Shown here piece after piece: positions 35,678-47,545 of a stretch of 64,000 bases of DNA (the first letter of the stretch is position 1; the number at the start of each line of letters is the position of its first letter). Under the pieces are notes generated by a model that saw nothing but the letters and a program-made list of their open reading frames with translations, was not told the origin of the DNA and did no database searches. The position numbers and the translations under genes are program-made. The stretch comes from Epiperipatus broadwayi (Eukaryota; Onychophora; Udeonychophora; Euonychophora; Peripatidae): positions 624,501 through 688,500 of the forward strand of contig JAQFVV010012669.1 in NCBI GenBank assembly GCA_028023455.1, written 5' to 3'.

Positions 35678-37755
35678 TATAATGATCCAAAGGAAAGTGA
35701 AGATCGAATCTTACCGCATCTGCACTACAAGGGCACCATCTAGGCATTTGAACCTAAAAAAATTTATAAAGTAGGCAGATACGTGATGTTAAGATTCCAC
35801 TTTATTTAAATATTTTGTATTTAGACCGTTAGCCCAATGTCACTAGCTCATGGAGATGCAGAGATAATAATCTATAACTTGTTAATTTATATCTTAAATA
35901 TATATAAAAAAATTAAAAGCCACTGCCAGTAATTTATACACAAACAATATTTATTTACGCACATATATAATTTTGAATCATTTTAAATTTTGAGGAACAA
36001 CATTATTATTTTTTAGATTTTAATATTCTGTTAATTTAACTTATTATTTTAAGAATGTTGAGTCATTACACAGATGAATTTAATATTTATTTAAGATTGT
36101 CGAGTATGAATAAACTACATAGATCTGCATTTGAAAAGAAAATATTCTATCCATTATTTAACCTTAGGCCAAAAGTTCGCAATCAAACCGGCGTCAATCC
36201 ATCTGATATATTGACGTATTCAATGTAGCATGATACGACAGCACAATTACCATACTGTCCAGGAAGGTACCTCTGAGCAGCATGGTTAAAGAAGACATTG
36301 ACTCTTGTCCAATACAGGAATGTCACATCTGTATGGCAAGAAGAACAATAAAAAAAACTCCGTAGGAAGGGACCGCGTGTTTCCATCTTACCATCCCTTC
36401 CATAGGCAAAAAGGGTTTGTGTGGCATGCAAATCGATTCTGCCCATAGCGAATCTCATACTACATCTACTAACTACACCAATATATCCAATCCATTGACC
36501 TAATTCAACTACGAAACGAATAACCTAAGATTACCCTCCCTTAATATAACTTTACAAAACTATATAGCCATTCATGCCTGACTTAAATTTAACATTTAGA
36601 TATGTTCGCACAGATGAATTTTATAAAATTTGTTTTATAATGTTGAGTATAGATCAGCTGCATAGATTCCATGGTTAAAAACATTTCAAAATAAACATAA
36701 CCGATCAAAATACAAAGTCATTGATAACGTCAATTGCAGAGGGAATACAAGAAACCCAATGGCATTCATCATAAGATGCCGCATTGACATCGATGACTTA
36801 TATATTCTAATCGAATATGAAAACCACAACATAATTAACCGCTAACGAATCCATGCAATGTCCATACCCAACTTAAATTTCATGCATTTAAACAATTTAT
36901 ACAAAAATATTAATAAGAAATGAAAATGGAAATGATTTTAGCAAACTTAACTATGTAAAACTTAAACATCAATTATTAATTTGAAAATCAAATAAGAGTT
37001 CATTTTAAAACCTAGATTAGCTGAATCTTTTAAAAAAACAATGATGAGAGTTCTTAATTACTTTTTTTTTTTTTAAATTAAAAAAAAACATAATTCAAGA
37101 AAGAAGAGTCCAGGTTCCTGTTTTTAATTCCTGTGATGTCTCCATTGGAAGACCGATCTGATGTTCTGGAGGTGGCATTAGCTGGTTTCATTTCAGCATT
37201 ACAGTCATTTCATTTTTTTTAAATAGAGAGAGAGAGAGAGAGAGATATGTGCATCGTATCGCCCTTCTCACAAAATCAAGCTGGAAACTGTCAGGAAACT
37301 CAATATTTTTCTTTTTATAGTAAATCTCCAGATTGAATGAACAAAGACGTCACTAATCCAAATTTTCGTTAAGGTCCGAGAGGCTTGGTGCTTCCATTGG
37401 TCAAGCTAAATTCTCTTTATTCTTATCTATCTTTCATCAGACTTTTTAATTACAGTATATAAAAACCCCGAGGGCTAGCTTGCTTTTCAATTACTTTATA
37501 AAACAATCATTTCCATTTACAAAAATATTTTATCTTTAAATCTTGTACTTTTTTATAACAAAGTACGTTCAAATACTTTTATTTATTAAAAAAAAAATAT
37601 TTTTAACGTTTTGCATCTGTGCGAATATATATACGTTTACAATTCTTTAATTTTTTTTTTTTAGCTTTTAGATTTTTAATAAATTTATTTTTTATTTGCG
37701 AACGTAAAAGTTTTTATTTCAAATTAATGTAACGGCATACTTATATATCATTACA
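35678..37755 (-). repeat. 5' LTR
   Basis: 2078 bp. The TATA box is only ~440 bp from the LTR start, leaving about 1.6 kb of R-U5. A 91-codon minus-strand frame (36458-36183) with an FYCSSCHTDVTF segment is shared in part with the other copies. Sequence similarity between LTRs explains this without selection. Confidence 0.85.
37311..37320 (-). promoter_or_regulatory. TATA box, 5' LTR
   Basis: CTATAAAAAG on the minus strand, with CCAAT at 37400-37396. This is the likely promoter of the element's transcript. Confidence 0.65.
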
Positions 37756-37759
37756 ATAT

Positions 37760-38025
37760 ATATATATGACATAGATAGTAATAGTAAAATGGACTGCTCT
37801 ATTGTTGCATCATATAACAACATGATTTGAAATACAAATCATGTGAACCCTGCATAAAAAACATATCTGAGAATATTATATAAGAAAAACAACACAAAGA
37901 AAATTATTATTGACAAATTATATTTAAAGAAGTGATTATTTATTTTAATATGTTTAAATTTCCTTATTTTGTAGTCACAAAAATTAATATTCATTACAGA
38001 ACAAAAATACATGTATTCTTAACTC
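37760..38025. other. A+T-rich spacer
   Basis: No supported feature. Confidence 0.5.
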
Positions 38026-38026
38026 T

Positions 38027-38560
38027 TATTAAAACAGGCAAAACTCTCCATACAGTAGTGCCACTCAGTGCAAGCCAGAGTAATAAATAAATGCCAGAAG
38101 GCTTGCGCATAAAATCCCTATCTAGTGCATACTCATCCAATATCTCCAGATAGTTTCTAGCTTGTGGCTTTCATCAGTGAGAAGCCTTGGATCTGAGAGC
38201 ACTGCATCTAGATTTTAGGATCTACTGCAATCCTCCAGTAGCCATCTTTTATCTCTACTTAACTACAAAACTATAAGAATAAAATTGAAAACACAATAAT
38301 ATTTTCAATCCAAGCTCATTAGCTTATATAGTCATACGGGTCAGTACCCATATATTTTGGTGTCTTTGGTTCTTTAACAACCATAGCTACCACTATCCTA
38401 GTCTGGTAATATTGAATGAGAAGGCATTAGATAGGGATTTTATGCACAAGACTTCTGGCATCCATTGATTACTCTGGCTTGCACTGGGTGGCACTACTGT
38501 ATGGAGAGTTTTGTCTATTTTAATACCAGTTATGAGCAAGCATAAGAACTGATGATCATA
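38027..38560. mobile_element. foldback/MITE element F2-b
   Basis: Begins TTATTAAAACAGGCAAAACTC and ends with the inverse (GAGAGTTTTGTCTATTTTAATA). Terminal inverted repeats of ~130-150 bp include GCCACTCAGTGCAAGCCAGA, the CCAGAAGGCTTG segment and AAAATCCCTATCTAGTGC. The interior (about 38200-38400) has no transposase and matches 20890-21180 in inverse. It is a non-autonomous element dependent on an unknown transposase. Confidence 0.7.
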
Positions 38561-38699
38561 TGATTCTTAATTCTGCACTGTTTTCACACCCTTGTGTATC
38601 AATGCTCTCATACTTTGTTTATCATCTTTCTCCAGCACTAATTTCACTAATCCTATGATTATTTTCTATATGTATACATTATTAATGGTCCATTTTAGC
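38561..38699. other. spacer
   Basis: Short non-coding stretch. No supported feature. Confidence 0.4.
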
Positions 38700-38820
38700 C
38701 CTGCACCCCTGTATAATTTAGAGCAATGGTTGAATGGGGGTCAGGGATTGCAGCCTAGTTCTGTCATTTCAGTTGTTCAAACTTCTTATGAATTCCAGAA
38801 CAATAAATCGCTTGACTGCA
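38700..38820 (+). repeat. tRNA-like SINE copy
   Basis: ATAATTTAGAGCAATGGTTG and GTTCTGTCATTTCAG belong to the family described at 3571-3935, followed by CTTCTTATGAATTCC. Confidence 0.4.
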
Positions 38821-40285
38821 GTTTAGAATACAATTATTTTTTTAGTATAATTGTCATAAAAAACAGTAGAGAAAGCATTTCTGATAAGACTTAGCAGCTG
38901 CTGCATGGTGAGAGTTTTAATATTTTTCTTGTTTGTATACATAGAGCTGTACGAAATATTATCAATTTTTGTTAAGTTCTTGTATTTGTAATTAATGTAT
39001 ATAAGCCAGGTAAATATATAGCTGTGATTCAAATATGATTTGATAAATAGAGATTTGTACCAATCAGCTTATATCTTAATAAATTGATCATCTGTAATCT
39101 AGTATGTTATTTGTTATTATATTTAGAGAGGCATTACTCCAGTCACTGTGTGTAATACCTTTTTCTTTTACTATGATACTATTCTAAGTGAATTAATGGC
39201 AGAATTGGTCTGTAGTATACATGCATTTTAGGAATAACTTCTTTCCTTCAGCTGCCTTGAAGCATTTCCAAAAATCTAAGCAAACACTATAATTGCTCGA
39301 TTTATAGTAATGTTGTCATGGTGATTGATTATGTGACAAAGTGTGGATATCTAACATTAAAATATTTTACTATAAATTAGCCTATTTCATCACAAATATA
39401 CATCTAATGAAAGTTGTGCTAACATATTTATTATATGTTATTTATTATAAACTTTTCATTCCCTCATACAACTTGTACTAAATAAACAAATCTCTTTCAA
39501 TTTCTGCACAATAATGTAATAATGTTAATCAGATATTTTAAATTGTTTTGAAATTAATTTTTTAATATACATTATTAAGTAAAAAATATATAAAAAAATT
39601 ATCCAAAGCAATTCCATACTTTGTAAATTCATTTAAACTATATGTATATATCAAAATTTTAATCAACTTTTGAGTTTTGTTTATTAATTTGCATGGCCAA
39701 TGTGCCTTTCTTAGGTAATAAAAAAAGGGATTAACTTTTCAGGTTTGTTTATTTAATTATATTAATACAATAAGGTATTTATTAAATATGAAATATGGGT
39801 AGTGTAAAAAGGGGTATAACATTTAAATAGATTTCTTCTAAAGATCATTTTGATTTTCATTTAATAACTTCTCCATGATAAATTTTACTGTTTTCTCATT
39901 AAATAAGTGGCAATTTCTTCAGCATCAGGGAATAATAATTGAATGATTTGTCACAGATGCAATATGATGTATGAAGACTAAAAGTGACAGCGCTGACTCC
40001 ATAAATCTTTAATTCTCCAACTGACTACTCTACTATTGCATTAACCTCCAAAGTATTTCATAGATAATAAACTCTATAGTAAACAGAAAAACTGCAACAG
40101 AAATTTTCTCATTTAAATTTAACTGGTATTGGTATTATTATTTTAGGGAACGCATTTATGAATTTAAATTATTTTAACAATTAGCTCAACTTAATTGCTA
40201 TGAGAAGTGTACTGCTGGCTATAAACTCATCATTCACTATCAAAAGTAAAATCAATCTTTCCTTCTTTTAATATAAAAACTTCAT
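38821..40285. other. A+T-rich DNA with one minus-strand SINE remnant
   Basis: A minus-strand copy of the tRNA-like SINE family lies at about 39985-40055. Otherwise no supported feature. Confidence 0.5.
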
Positions 40286-40289
40286 TACA

Positions 40290-40640
40290 AATATCTAAAG
40301 TTTATATTTATATATCTGAACAAGACCAATAACAATCTTAACCCAAAGGATTAGAAAATTATACTGACTGGGTATTGGAACTATATAATTAAACAAGCAA
40401 GTGAATGTTGATGGGCTAATTGCCAGGAGCTGGTCTCTGCCCGCCAATATGGATCCTCGTGCCGCTGTTTGATCATATCCAACTTCCAATCTCAAAATTT
40501 ACTATGCCTTACAAATAACTTTCAAAAATGCGCGCCTACGTCGTCACAAGCCAAGCTGGATGAAGAAAAAGAGAACTTTGTTACACGAACTTTAATTTTC
40601 TTCCGTGCTTAATGTTATCAATCAAGTGAATCATATGTAA
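40290..40640. promoter_or_regulatory. CpG-containing patch with possible exon and splice donor
   Basis: From about 40420 the sequence is GC-raised and keeps CpGs (GCGCGCCTACGTCGTCAC near 40530). On the plus strand ATATGTAAGT at 40634-40643 could be a 5' splice donor after a short leader exon. On the minus strand a 66-codon frame (40495-40295) is open. Neither is recognised. It may be a promoter or first exon, or part of a young repeat together with the following block. Confidence 0.3.
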
Positions 40641-41029
40641 GTTTTTATATCATTTATAATGCTATTATTTAACCTGTCAGTAAATTTTCTTTTCTTTTTT
40701 TTTTAATCCTCTGCTCTAGTCTTTAGAAATCATTTATAAAATTGTAATTAATGGTAATAATATTTCAACTGAATGCATTTATATTTTCTTATGTTGCTTG
40801 TTTCATAGACAAACAATGCCAATAGTAATATTTCCAACTCTGTGTAAACTAGTGTGTAATAATGATCGATTTAATTTAAAAGTAATTCCATGTTCTGAAT
40901 TAAATATTCTTTCACATTCCGAGTTAGTAAATGTAAATCACTTTATTATTCTGTGTTAAGTTGGTATAAAATTACAATCTAAGTTTCAATATTAAATATA
41001 TATAATAGTTTCAAAGTGTTATCGTAATG

Positions 41030-42184
41030 TCATGTCTGATCTGAGAAATAACTCCCTGTATAATTTAATACTGTCGCTACCGCCTGTCAACCTGAAGGGT
41101 TAAGAGTCCCAGAGTAAAATTAACTAATTATTGTTTTTCACCTTCAGTTTAATTTCGCTATGTTTTTATTGGGATAAGGATCTCAGCCTGTGGCGTAGAA
41201 ACAGACTAATAGATTCCAGGTTTTATATAATTTCTTTTAAAAATCCGCTTCAAGTATTCGTCCTTCACGTCTGTGGCAATGCCTTCCCTTCGCTGAAGTT
41301 AGCGTCTCGCCATTCTACCATTGGGGAATGAAAGCAGTTTTTCTTTCCCGGTAATCTCTTGGATCACCGGGGTTCGAAATGATCCCGGCTGGTTGTCGTG
41401 TCCCGGAACTACTTGGGGGCATTAAGCCTTGTCAAAGAACAAGCCGCCCGGTATTCCGTTAATGCACCGCAATTGATTACTGTAGGGCTCTTGAATCCAG
41501 GCAACCACCAGTTCATCTATCTTCCATGTTGTATTTATATAAAACCACCAGTTCATCTATCTTCCATGTTGTATTTATATAAAACCACCAGCACATCTAT
41601 CCTTTATGTCGTATTTATATAAAACCACCTCCACTGTTCGTCTACGTTCCGGCTCGAGCCTATTCTAATAAAATAAGTTAATAAAAATCTTTAGATAAAT
41701 ATTTTTCCAGTGCTCTAATACTCTGATTCTTTTAACCACATTGCGATTCACTGGTAAACTTCTTAATAAGATATTTGAATTATTATTAACTGCTGTGTTG
41801 TCTCGAGACTACCTCTCTCAAACACGACAAAAGTTAGAATGCCCGTTTTTTCTAGAATTTGCCACTGCTGACCTTTCCGACTTGTTTTTGTTTTAGGCTC
41901 CGCCTACTTCCTCAAGCTTGACCAACAATCAATTATCTGTTTTTAGCCATCTTTTAATTTAATACGCTATTTTTAAATTGACATAATAATTACATATAAA
42001 ATTCCTTACTAATTTTGAATACAACTTAATTGCTCTGAACATTTGTGCAATTAGATTTTAATTAAAAACACTGATCAAAGGAATGTGATTTTTGATCAGT
42101 ATTTTTAGACGACTTTATACAATTTTAAAACTAAAATTTAAAACAAATACGCCCGCACTGAAACTTTAAATTAAATGATATAAA
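41030..42184. other. CpG-retaining block left of the palindrome
   Basis: GC-raised and CpG-containing, unlike the surroundings. It contains GGTTCGAAATGATCCCGG (B-box or T-arm-like) near 41370, the 40-bp tandem repeat at 41504-41630 and GC-rich stretches near 41880-41920. Open frames at 41131-41331 and 41398-41622 are short, and the second is partly repeat-derived. This may be the non-duplicated part of the same young element as the palindrome. Confidence 0.4.
41504..41630 (+). repeat. 40-bp tandem repeat with TATA-like motifs
   Basis: Three units of 40 bp, starting ACCACCAGTTCATCTATC and ending GTATTTATATAAA, plus a partial fourth. Units 1 and 2 are identical; the third has a few changes. 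Each contains TTTATATAAA, so the array presents evenly spaced TATA-like motifs. Confidence 0.85.
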
Positions 42185-45100
42185 TGAAGCAGTCGGATCT
42201 GAGTTCGATCCTAGCTTCATGTTAGTTACCCTAATACTAACCTTAAATTTCCGATGCAATGGGGCTTTATACGTTCAATCCACGCTAATTTCCATAATGA
42301 ATAATTTATTTCAAATGTGTATTAAAATCAATTAGTTTCAGTTTAAAATTGAGCAATTCTCTTAATAAATTCATGATAAAATATTCATGAATTTATATAT
42401 ATTACAATTGCGTGGATTGTGCGTATATATTTGTAAATATTTAAATATATATAATTTTCGAAAGTTTCATTGCGTCGGGAATACTTGTTTTTTTTTTACT
42501 TTTAAATAATCTGTAAAGTTTTGCGATTAAAAGCTACATTCCTTCCATGGGCTTTCAAATTCTCAAAAAAACAACAGTAAAGTTTTATTAATTAAAAAAA
42601 AGATAAGAATTCAATTTTTGATTAAAATCATTTCAGACTTTAAGAATTCATTTTCTAATTAGGAAAGGAATTCACAAATTAGTTTGAAAGCTTATCGAAG
42701 GAATGTTTTGGAAAACAACTAATTGATAATAAAATGAGCGCTAGCCTTAAGGCATCTGGACAATATATATAGCCCTGAAAAGTCAGAAAAAAAAAAAGAT
42801 CAAGCTTTGTTGTAGAGTAGTGCAGTGAACTCTGTGCGTATAATAATTGTATTTCATCATGATAGTGGGCTAAAACATCAGGAATCTGGCTACGGTTCCT
42901 AAAGTCCCGAGAAATCATCAATGGAGCTGCTGAACCGTTTTCCGGATCGATAATTCTGCTAAAATAATGAAAGCTACTAAAATACTACTCCAGTAGTTAA
43001 CCAATGATGCCTACGTTTTCAACAACTTGGAGGTGTAACTTAAGGACCAGCGGAAGGGGTAATATGAACGTTAAACTTTCTGGCCAGTTCGAACTTTATT
43101 TTATACTCCTCCTATTTAAGAGCTCTTTATTATTTAATGTAAATCTTTATAAAATGCTAATATAAATTTATATTGTAATTCTTTCAATCTCTAGTCTTTA
43201 AACTTTTTCTTTTCTTACCTGGCGGTTCGTTTAATATATATATGTTGGTGTGCTTTATTAATGTCGTATTTAAAAATTATATGCCAATAATCTTTCGACT
43301 CGATGAGCCCTTTGATTCCATTTGCCTCACGCAAATAATATAACATTAATTTCCAATAGTAATTCTCGCCCATTAGAACTAAATTTGAAAGTTCTATTAA
43401 TCATCGAGTCGAAAGAAAATATTACATGTTTATTATTTGATAATTGGCAAATCGGAAGAGCATTAGCTTCATTTTTCACCTATGTCCCCAGCTACTAAGT
43501 TACAATTGTTTATATACTCACAAAATGTTATAATATTGATTTCTTGTTCTACTAATATATATTTATTCGAATATAACCTTAAATGTTTTTATTGCCAAAA
43601 AGGGTCGATAAAGGGTTAAATGTATTTTAATTCCATTTTTGTTATTTTAAATTGATATTCAGGAAGGGCACGAATATTAAGGCATAATTAAGATAGTTTA
43701 TAAATGTTTTCAAAATAGTTCGATAAAGCTCGTTTGACTTTAATTAATTGGTCAAGTCATCACGTAGAGCATTCTACATGGGTTTTATTTTTTCAACGAT
43801 GACTATCAAGTCATCATCATCAAATGTTGCTGACGTTGAGCGCCAAAAAACATAACCATGTACCGGTCGAAAACCACCACCCCCAATGTCAAATCGGATT
43901 CAAACTCAGCTTAACCAAAACTGAATTCAAACCCAACTTAACAGCTCAGATAGCAGAAATCGACGGCACAGTGCTATGCGCCAAGAACTAGCTCAACGGT
44001 TGGTGAGGACTAGAGACCCTTGCACTGACACGAATATCTAATAATTAATTTACTTTGAATAATCTTATAAATCGAATCATATGTATGTTCGGGTTGCCAA
44101 CACAGACAGCGAGTATTAACATTTAAATAATTATCAAAAGAATGATGAACTAAGAAACCAAGTATGTTATAAAATATTTAATAATAATAATAATTTGTTT
44201 GGTTCAAGAAAATATAGATTGCATTAGTGATCTCTAGTCTTTAAAAGAATTTATAAATATAATAAGAATGGCGGTCCTTATCATATGCCAACCAGTATTA
44301 CGCAACATGGAGTTCTATGTCTATGCCCCCAACGAGAAATATAAGGGCAGATAAAGGTATTTATTAAGAACGGAAATGGGTATTCTACTTTTATTACGGT
44401 GGAATGTGAGATTTATTCCCACATTCGGAAATCTATTCCTGAAGAGCAAAACGTATTTCAAGGCATAACTTTAATCTTGATTTGAGAACTGATTTAAACG
44501 AAATATACTTGAGGATTGGTTCGACTTTAATTTAAATCACTCCATCACGAATTACGAGCACGGAGCGGGTTTTACTGAAACAAGGACGCAATGGTACTGA
44601 CGAATTACAAGGCAGTGAGTAAAATTGAAAGATGATTGCTAGTCGATGGTCGAAGTCCTATGGCGGCTTGCATTTGGCAAGTCTTACGCCCTTTGACTAA
44701 TGGAACGGAAAGGAAGTATTTTCTTCCTCGAGAAATTTAAATGCGAAAATATGATCACCGACCAGCCTAACGGAGCGGAAGATGGCCCTACGTCAGCAAC
44801 ATTTGATGATGATGACTTGATAGTCATCGTTGAAAAATAAAACCCATGTAGAATGCTCTACGTGATGACTTGACCAATTAATTAAAGTCAAACGAGCTTT
44901 ATCGAACTATTTTGAAAACATTTATAAACTATCTTAATTATGCCTTAATATTCGTGCCCTTCCTGAATATCAATTTAAAATAACAAAAATGGAATTAAAA
45001 TACATTTAACCCTTTATCGACCCTTTTTGGCAATAAAAACATTTAAGGTTATATTCGAATAAATATATATTAGTAGAACAAGAAATCAATATTATAACAT

Positions 45101-46439
45101 TTTGTGAGTATATAAACAATTGTAACTTAGTAGCTGGGGACATAGGTGAAAAATGAAGCTAATAGTTTATTATTTGCCAATTATCAAATAATAAACATGT
45201 AATATTTTCTTTCGACTCGATGATTAATAGAACTTTCAAATTTAGTTCTAATGGGCGAGAATTACTATTGGAAATTAATGTTATATTATTTGCGTGAGGC
45301 AAATGGAATCAAAGGGCTCATCGAGTCGAAAGATTATTGGCATATAATTTTTAAATACGACATTAATAAAGCACACCAACATATATATATTAAACGAACC
45401 GCCAGGTAAGAAAAGAAAAAGTTTAAAGACTAGAGATTGAAAGAATTACAATATAAATTTATATTAGCATTTTATAAAGATTTACATTAAATAATAAAGA
45501 GCTCTTAAATAGGAGGAGTATAAAATAAAGTTCGAACTGGCCAGAAAGTTTAACGTTCATATTACCCCTTCCGCTGGTCCTTAAGTTACACCTCCAAGTT
45601 GTTGAAAACGTAGGCACCATTTGGTTGATTAGTGGAATAGTATTTTAGTAGCTTTCATAATTTTAGCAGAATGATCGGCCCGGAAAAAGGTTCAGCAGCT
45701 CCATTGATGATTTCTCGGGACTTTAGGAACCGTAGCCAGATTCCTGATGTTTTAGCCCACTATCATGATGAAATACAATTATTATACGCACAGAGTTCAC
45801 TGCACTACTCTACAACAAAGCTTGATCTTTTTTTTTTCTGACTTTTCAGGGCTATATATATTGTCCAGATGCCTTAAGGCTAGCGCTCATTTTATTATCA
45901 ATTAGTTGTTTTCCAAAACATTCCTTCGATAAGCTTTCAAACTAATTTGTGAATTCCTTTCCTAATTAGAAAATGAATTCTTAAAGTCTGAAATGATTTT
46001 AATCAAAAATTGAATTCTTATCTTTTTTTAATTAATAAAACTTTACTGTTGTTTTTTTGAGAATTTGAAAGCCCATGGAAGGAATGTAGCTTTTAATCGC
46101 AAAACTTTACAGATTATTTAAAAGTAAAAAAAAAAACAAGTATTCCCGACGCAATGAAACTTTCGAAAATTATATATATTTAAATATTTACAAATATATA
46201 CGCACAATCCACGCAATTGTAATATATATAAATTCATGAATATTTTATCATGAATTTATTAAGAGAATTGCTCAATTTTAAACTGAAACTAATTGATTTT
46301 AATACACATTTGAAATAAATTATTCATTATGGAAATTAGCGTGAATTGAACGTATAAAGCCCCATTGCATCGGAAATTTAAGGTTAGTATTAGGGTAACT
46401 AACATGAAGCTAGGATCGAACTCAGATCCGACTGCTTCA
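42185..46439. repeat. 4.25-kb palindrome with ~1.65-kb arms and a 953-bp spacer
   Basis: The left arm (42185-43836) and right arm (44790-46439) are inverted copies of almost equal length. They differ by scattered substitutions, one homopolymer-length change, and two clusters of change (near 43456 and near 42950-43010). The outermost 35 bases (42185-42219 and 46405-46439) themselves fold: TGAAGC pairs with GCTTCA and GGATC with GATCC around a 7-base loop. No target duplication is visible (left flank ATATAAA, right flank CAAGTAA). No transposase, RT or polymerase is recognised. An 80-codon frame in the left arm (42921-42679) is not open in the right arm because of the homopolymer change. Possible explanations are a giant foldback transposon or an inverted duplication. 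Confidence 0.85.
43837..44789. other. palindrome spacer, CpG-retaining
   Basis: 953 bp of single-copy sequence between the arms. It is less A+T-rich and retains many CpGs. No long frame or known motif is seen. Confidence 0.6.
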
Positions 46440-47540
46440 CAAGTAACTTTGGATTCTAAGAATAAATATAGATTAGAATTTCAATTTGGTAGTTTGGAAA
46501 CTAAAAAAAAGTAAGAAAGTGCATTAAATGCAAAAAGTCCAAAAGAACAGGATTCAAGTTCAAGTTTCTCATTGACTAGTGTGGAATTGGGATTTAATAA
46601 GCAGTACTATCTAGTGGCTGTTGATTATTAAGATTGGAGTAAAACAAACAGAGTTTGCTTTTGAAAAGCATTGTGTAACCTGGGATTACATGATGATTTT
46701 CAGTTAAAAAAGCATAATTTCAAATATATATATTTATGATCATTTTGGTAACTTTTTAGATTGAAAGATAGATTCAGATGCTGAAGTACAACATAATATC
46801 CATTGAGTCGTTGTTGCATTTAGCAAGTTAAAAGATAACTTCAATTAAATTAAAAGTATATAGGCCTATTATTCTGCTAAATTTACACTGAGACATTGAG
46901 TCCCAATCTTTGTAACATAAAGCTACTAAAAAAAATTTCATTTAAGAATAATTTATAAGAGAAAAATATAATGGGGTAATTATAAAACAAAATTTTAGTC
47001 TTGATGGATCTAAGAGTATTAAATTTATTATTGTAAGTTGAGATTTTTATTGGATTGGAAAAGAAAAGTGAAAGAATAGTAAGACTCCATGAAAAAATAT
47101 TTATTGTGAACTAGAGTATGGTTTCAAATCAGAGGTAAGTCCTGTTTTCATTATAAAGTTTATTTCAAAGATAAATTAAAGAGATGCCACACTAATTGCT
47201 TTTATTACCCAAAGACATGTTTAAAAATAGATAATGTAGAGCTACAATTAGCCAATATGCTAAAATCTTTCAGAAGGAAGAGAAAATAATCGATTGAGTC
47301 ATATAATATCAAACAAAAGAATTAGCATGTGACATATATGAACATATTTCTGTTTCATGATTGATTTGTATAGTCATTGCATAACTTATCTTTATTTTTT
47401 TTCTTCTTTGTCTTTCTATCTTTCTTTTTTTTTTTCACTTTGAAATTAAAATGGAAATATTTTTCTACTAGTGAGCAACAAAGTTGATACATCAAATACT
47501 ACACACATGCATATAAATAACTTAACAGTAATTTGATGGT
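46440..47540. other. A+T-rich non-coding DNA
   Basis: No supported feature. The composition drops abruptly back to the A+T-rich background at the palindrome edge. Confidence 0.55.
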
Positions 47541-47545
47541 ATTTT

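Larger units (their letters stand above)
32970..37755 (-). mobile_element. non-autonomous LTR retrotransposon with ~2.07-kb LTRs and 0.64-kb interior
   Basis: Two directly repeated LTRs (32970-35034 and 35678-37755) surround 643 bp. On the minus strand the 5' LTR (37755 to 35678) starts TGTAATGA and ends ATCATTATA. A primer-binding-like TGGTCTCCCAACTGGGGC follows two bases later (35675-35658). ATAT flanks the element on both sides (32966-32969 and 37756-37759), though in TA-rich sequence. A GAGGAAG purine tract is near the 3' LTR. No gag or pol is present, so it would need another element's enzymes. The long LTRs and short non-coding interior recall LARD/TRIM elements. Confidence 0.8.

Noticed and set aside
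38592-38894. 100-codon plus-strand frame
   Set aside because: It runs across a tRNA-like SINE and A+T-rich flank with no protein-like pattern.
41281-41385. tRNA gene suspected from GGTTCGAAATGATCCCGG and an antisense ATTCTACCATTGGGG stretch
   Set aside because: The two parts are on opposite strands and cannot fold into one cloverleaf.
42679-42921. 80-codon frame in the left palindrome arm
   Set aside because: It is broken in the right arm by a one-base change in an A/T homopolymer. There is no recognised similarity.
42185-46439. Palindrome as a sequencing fold-back artefact
   Set aside because: It has a 953-bp unique spacer and clustered arm differences, unlike a chimeric read. Raw reads would still be needed to settle it.
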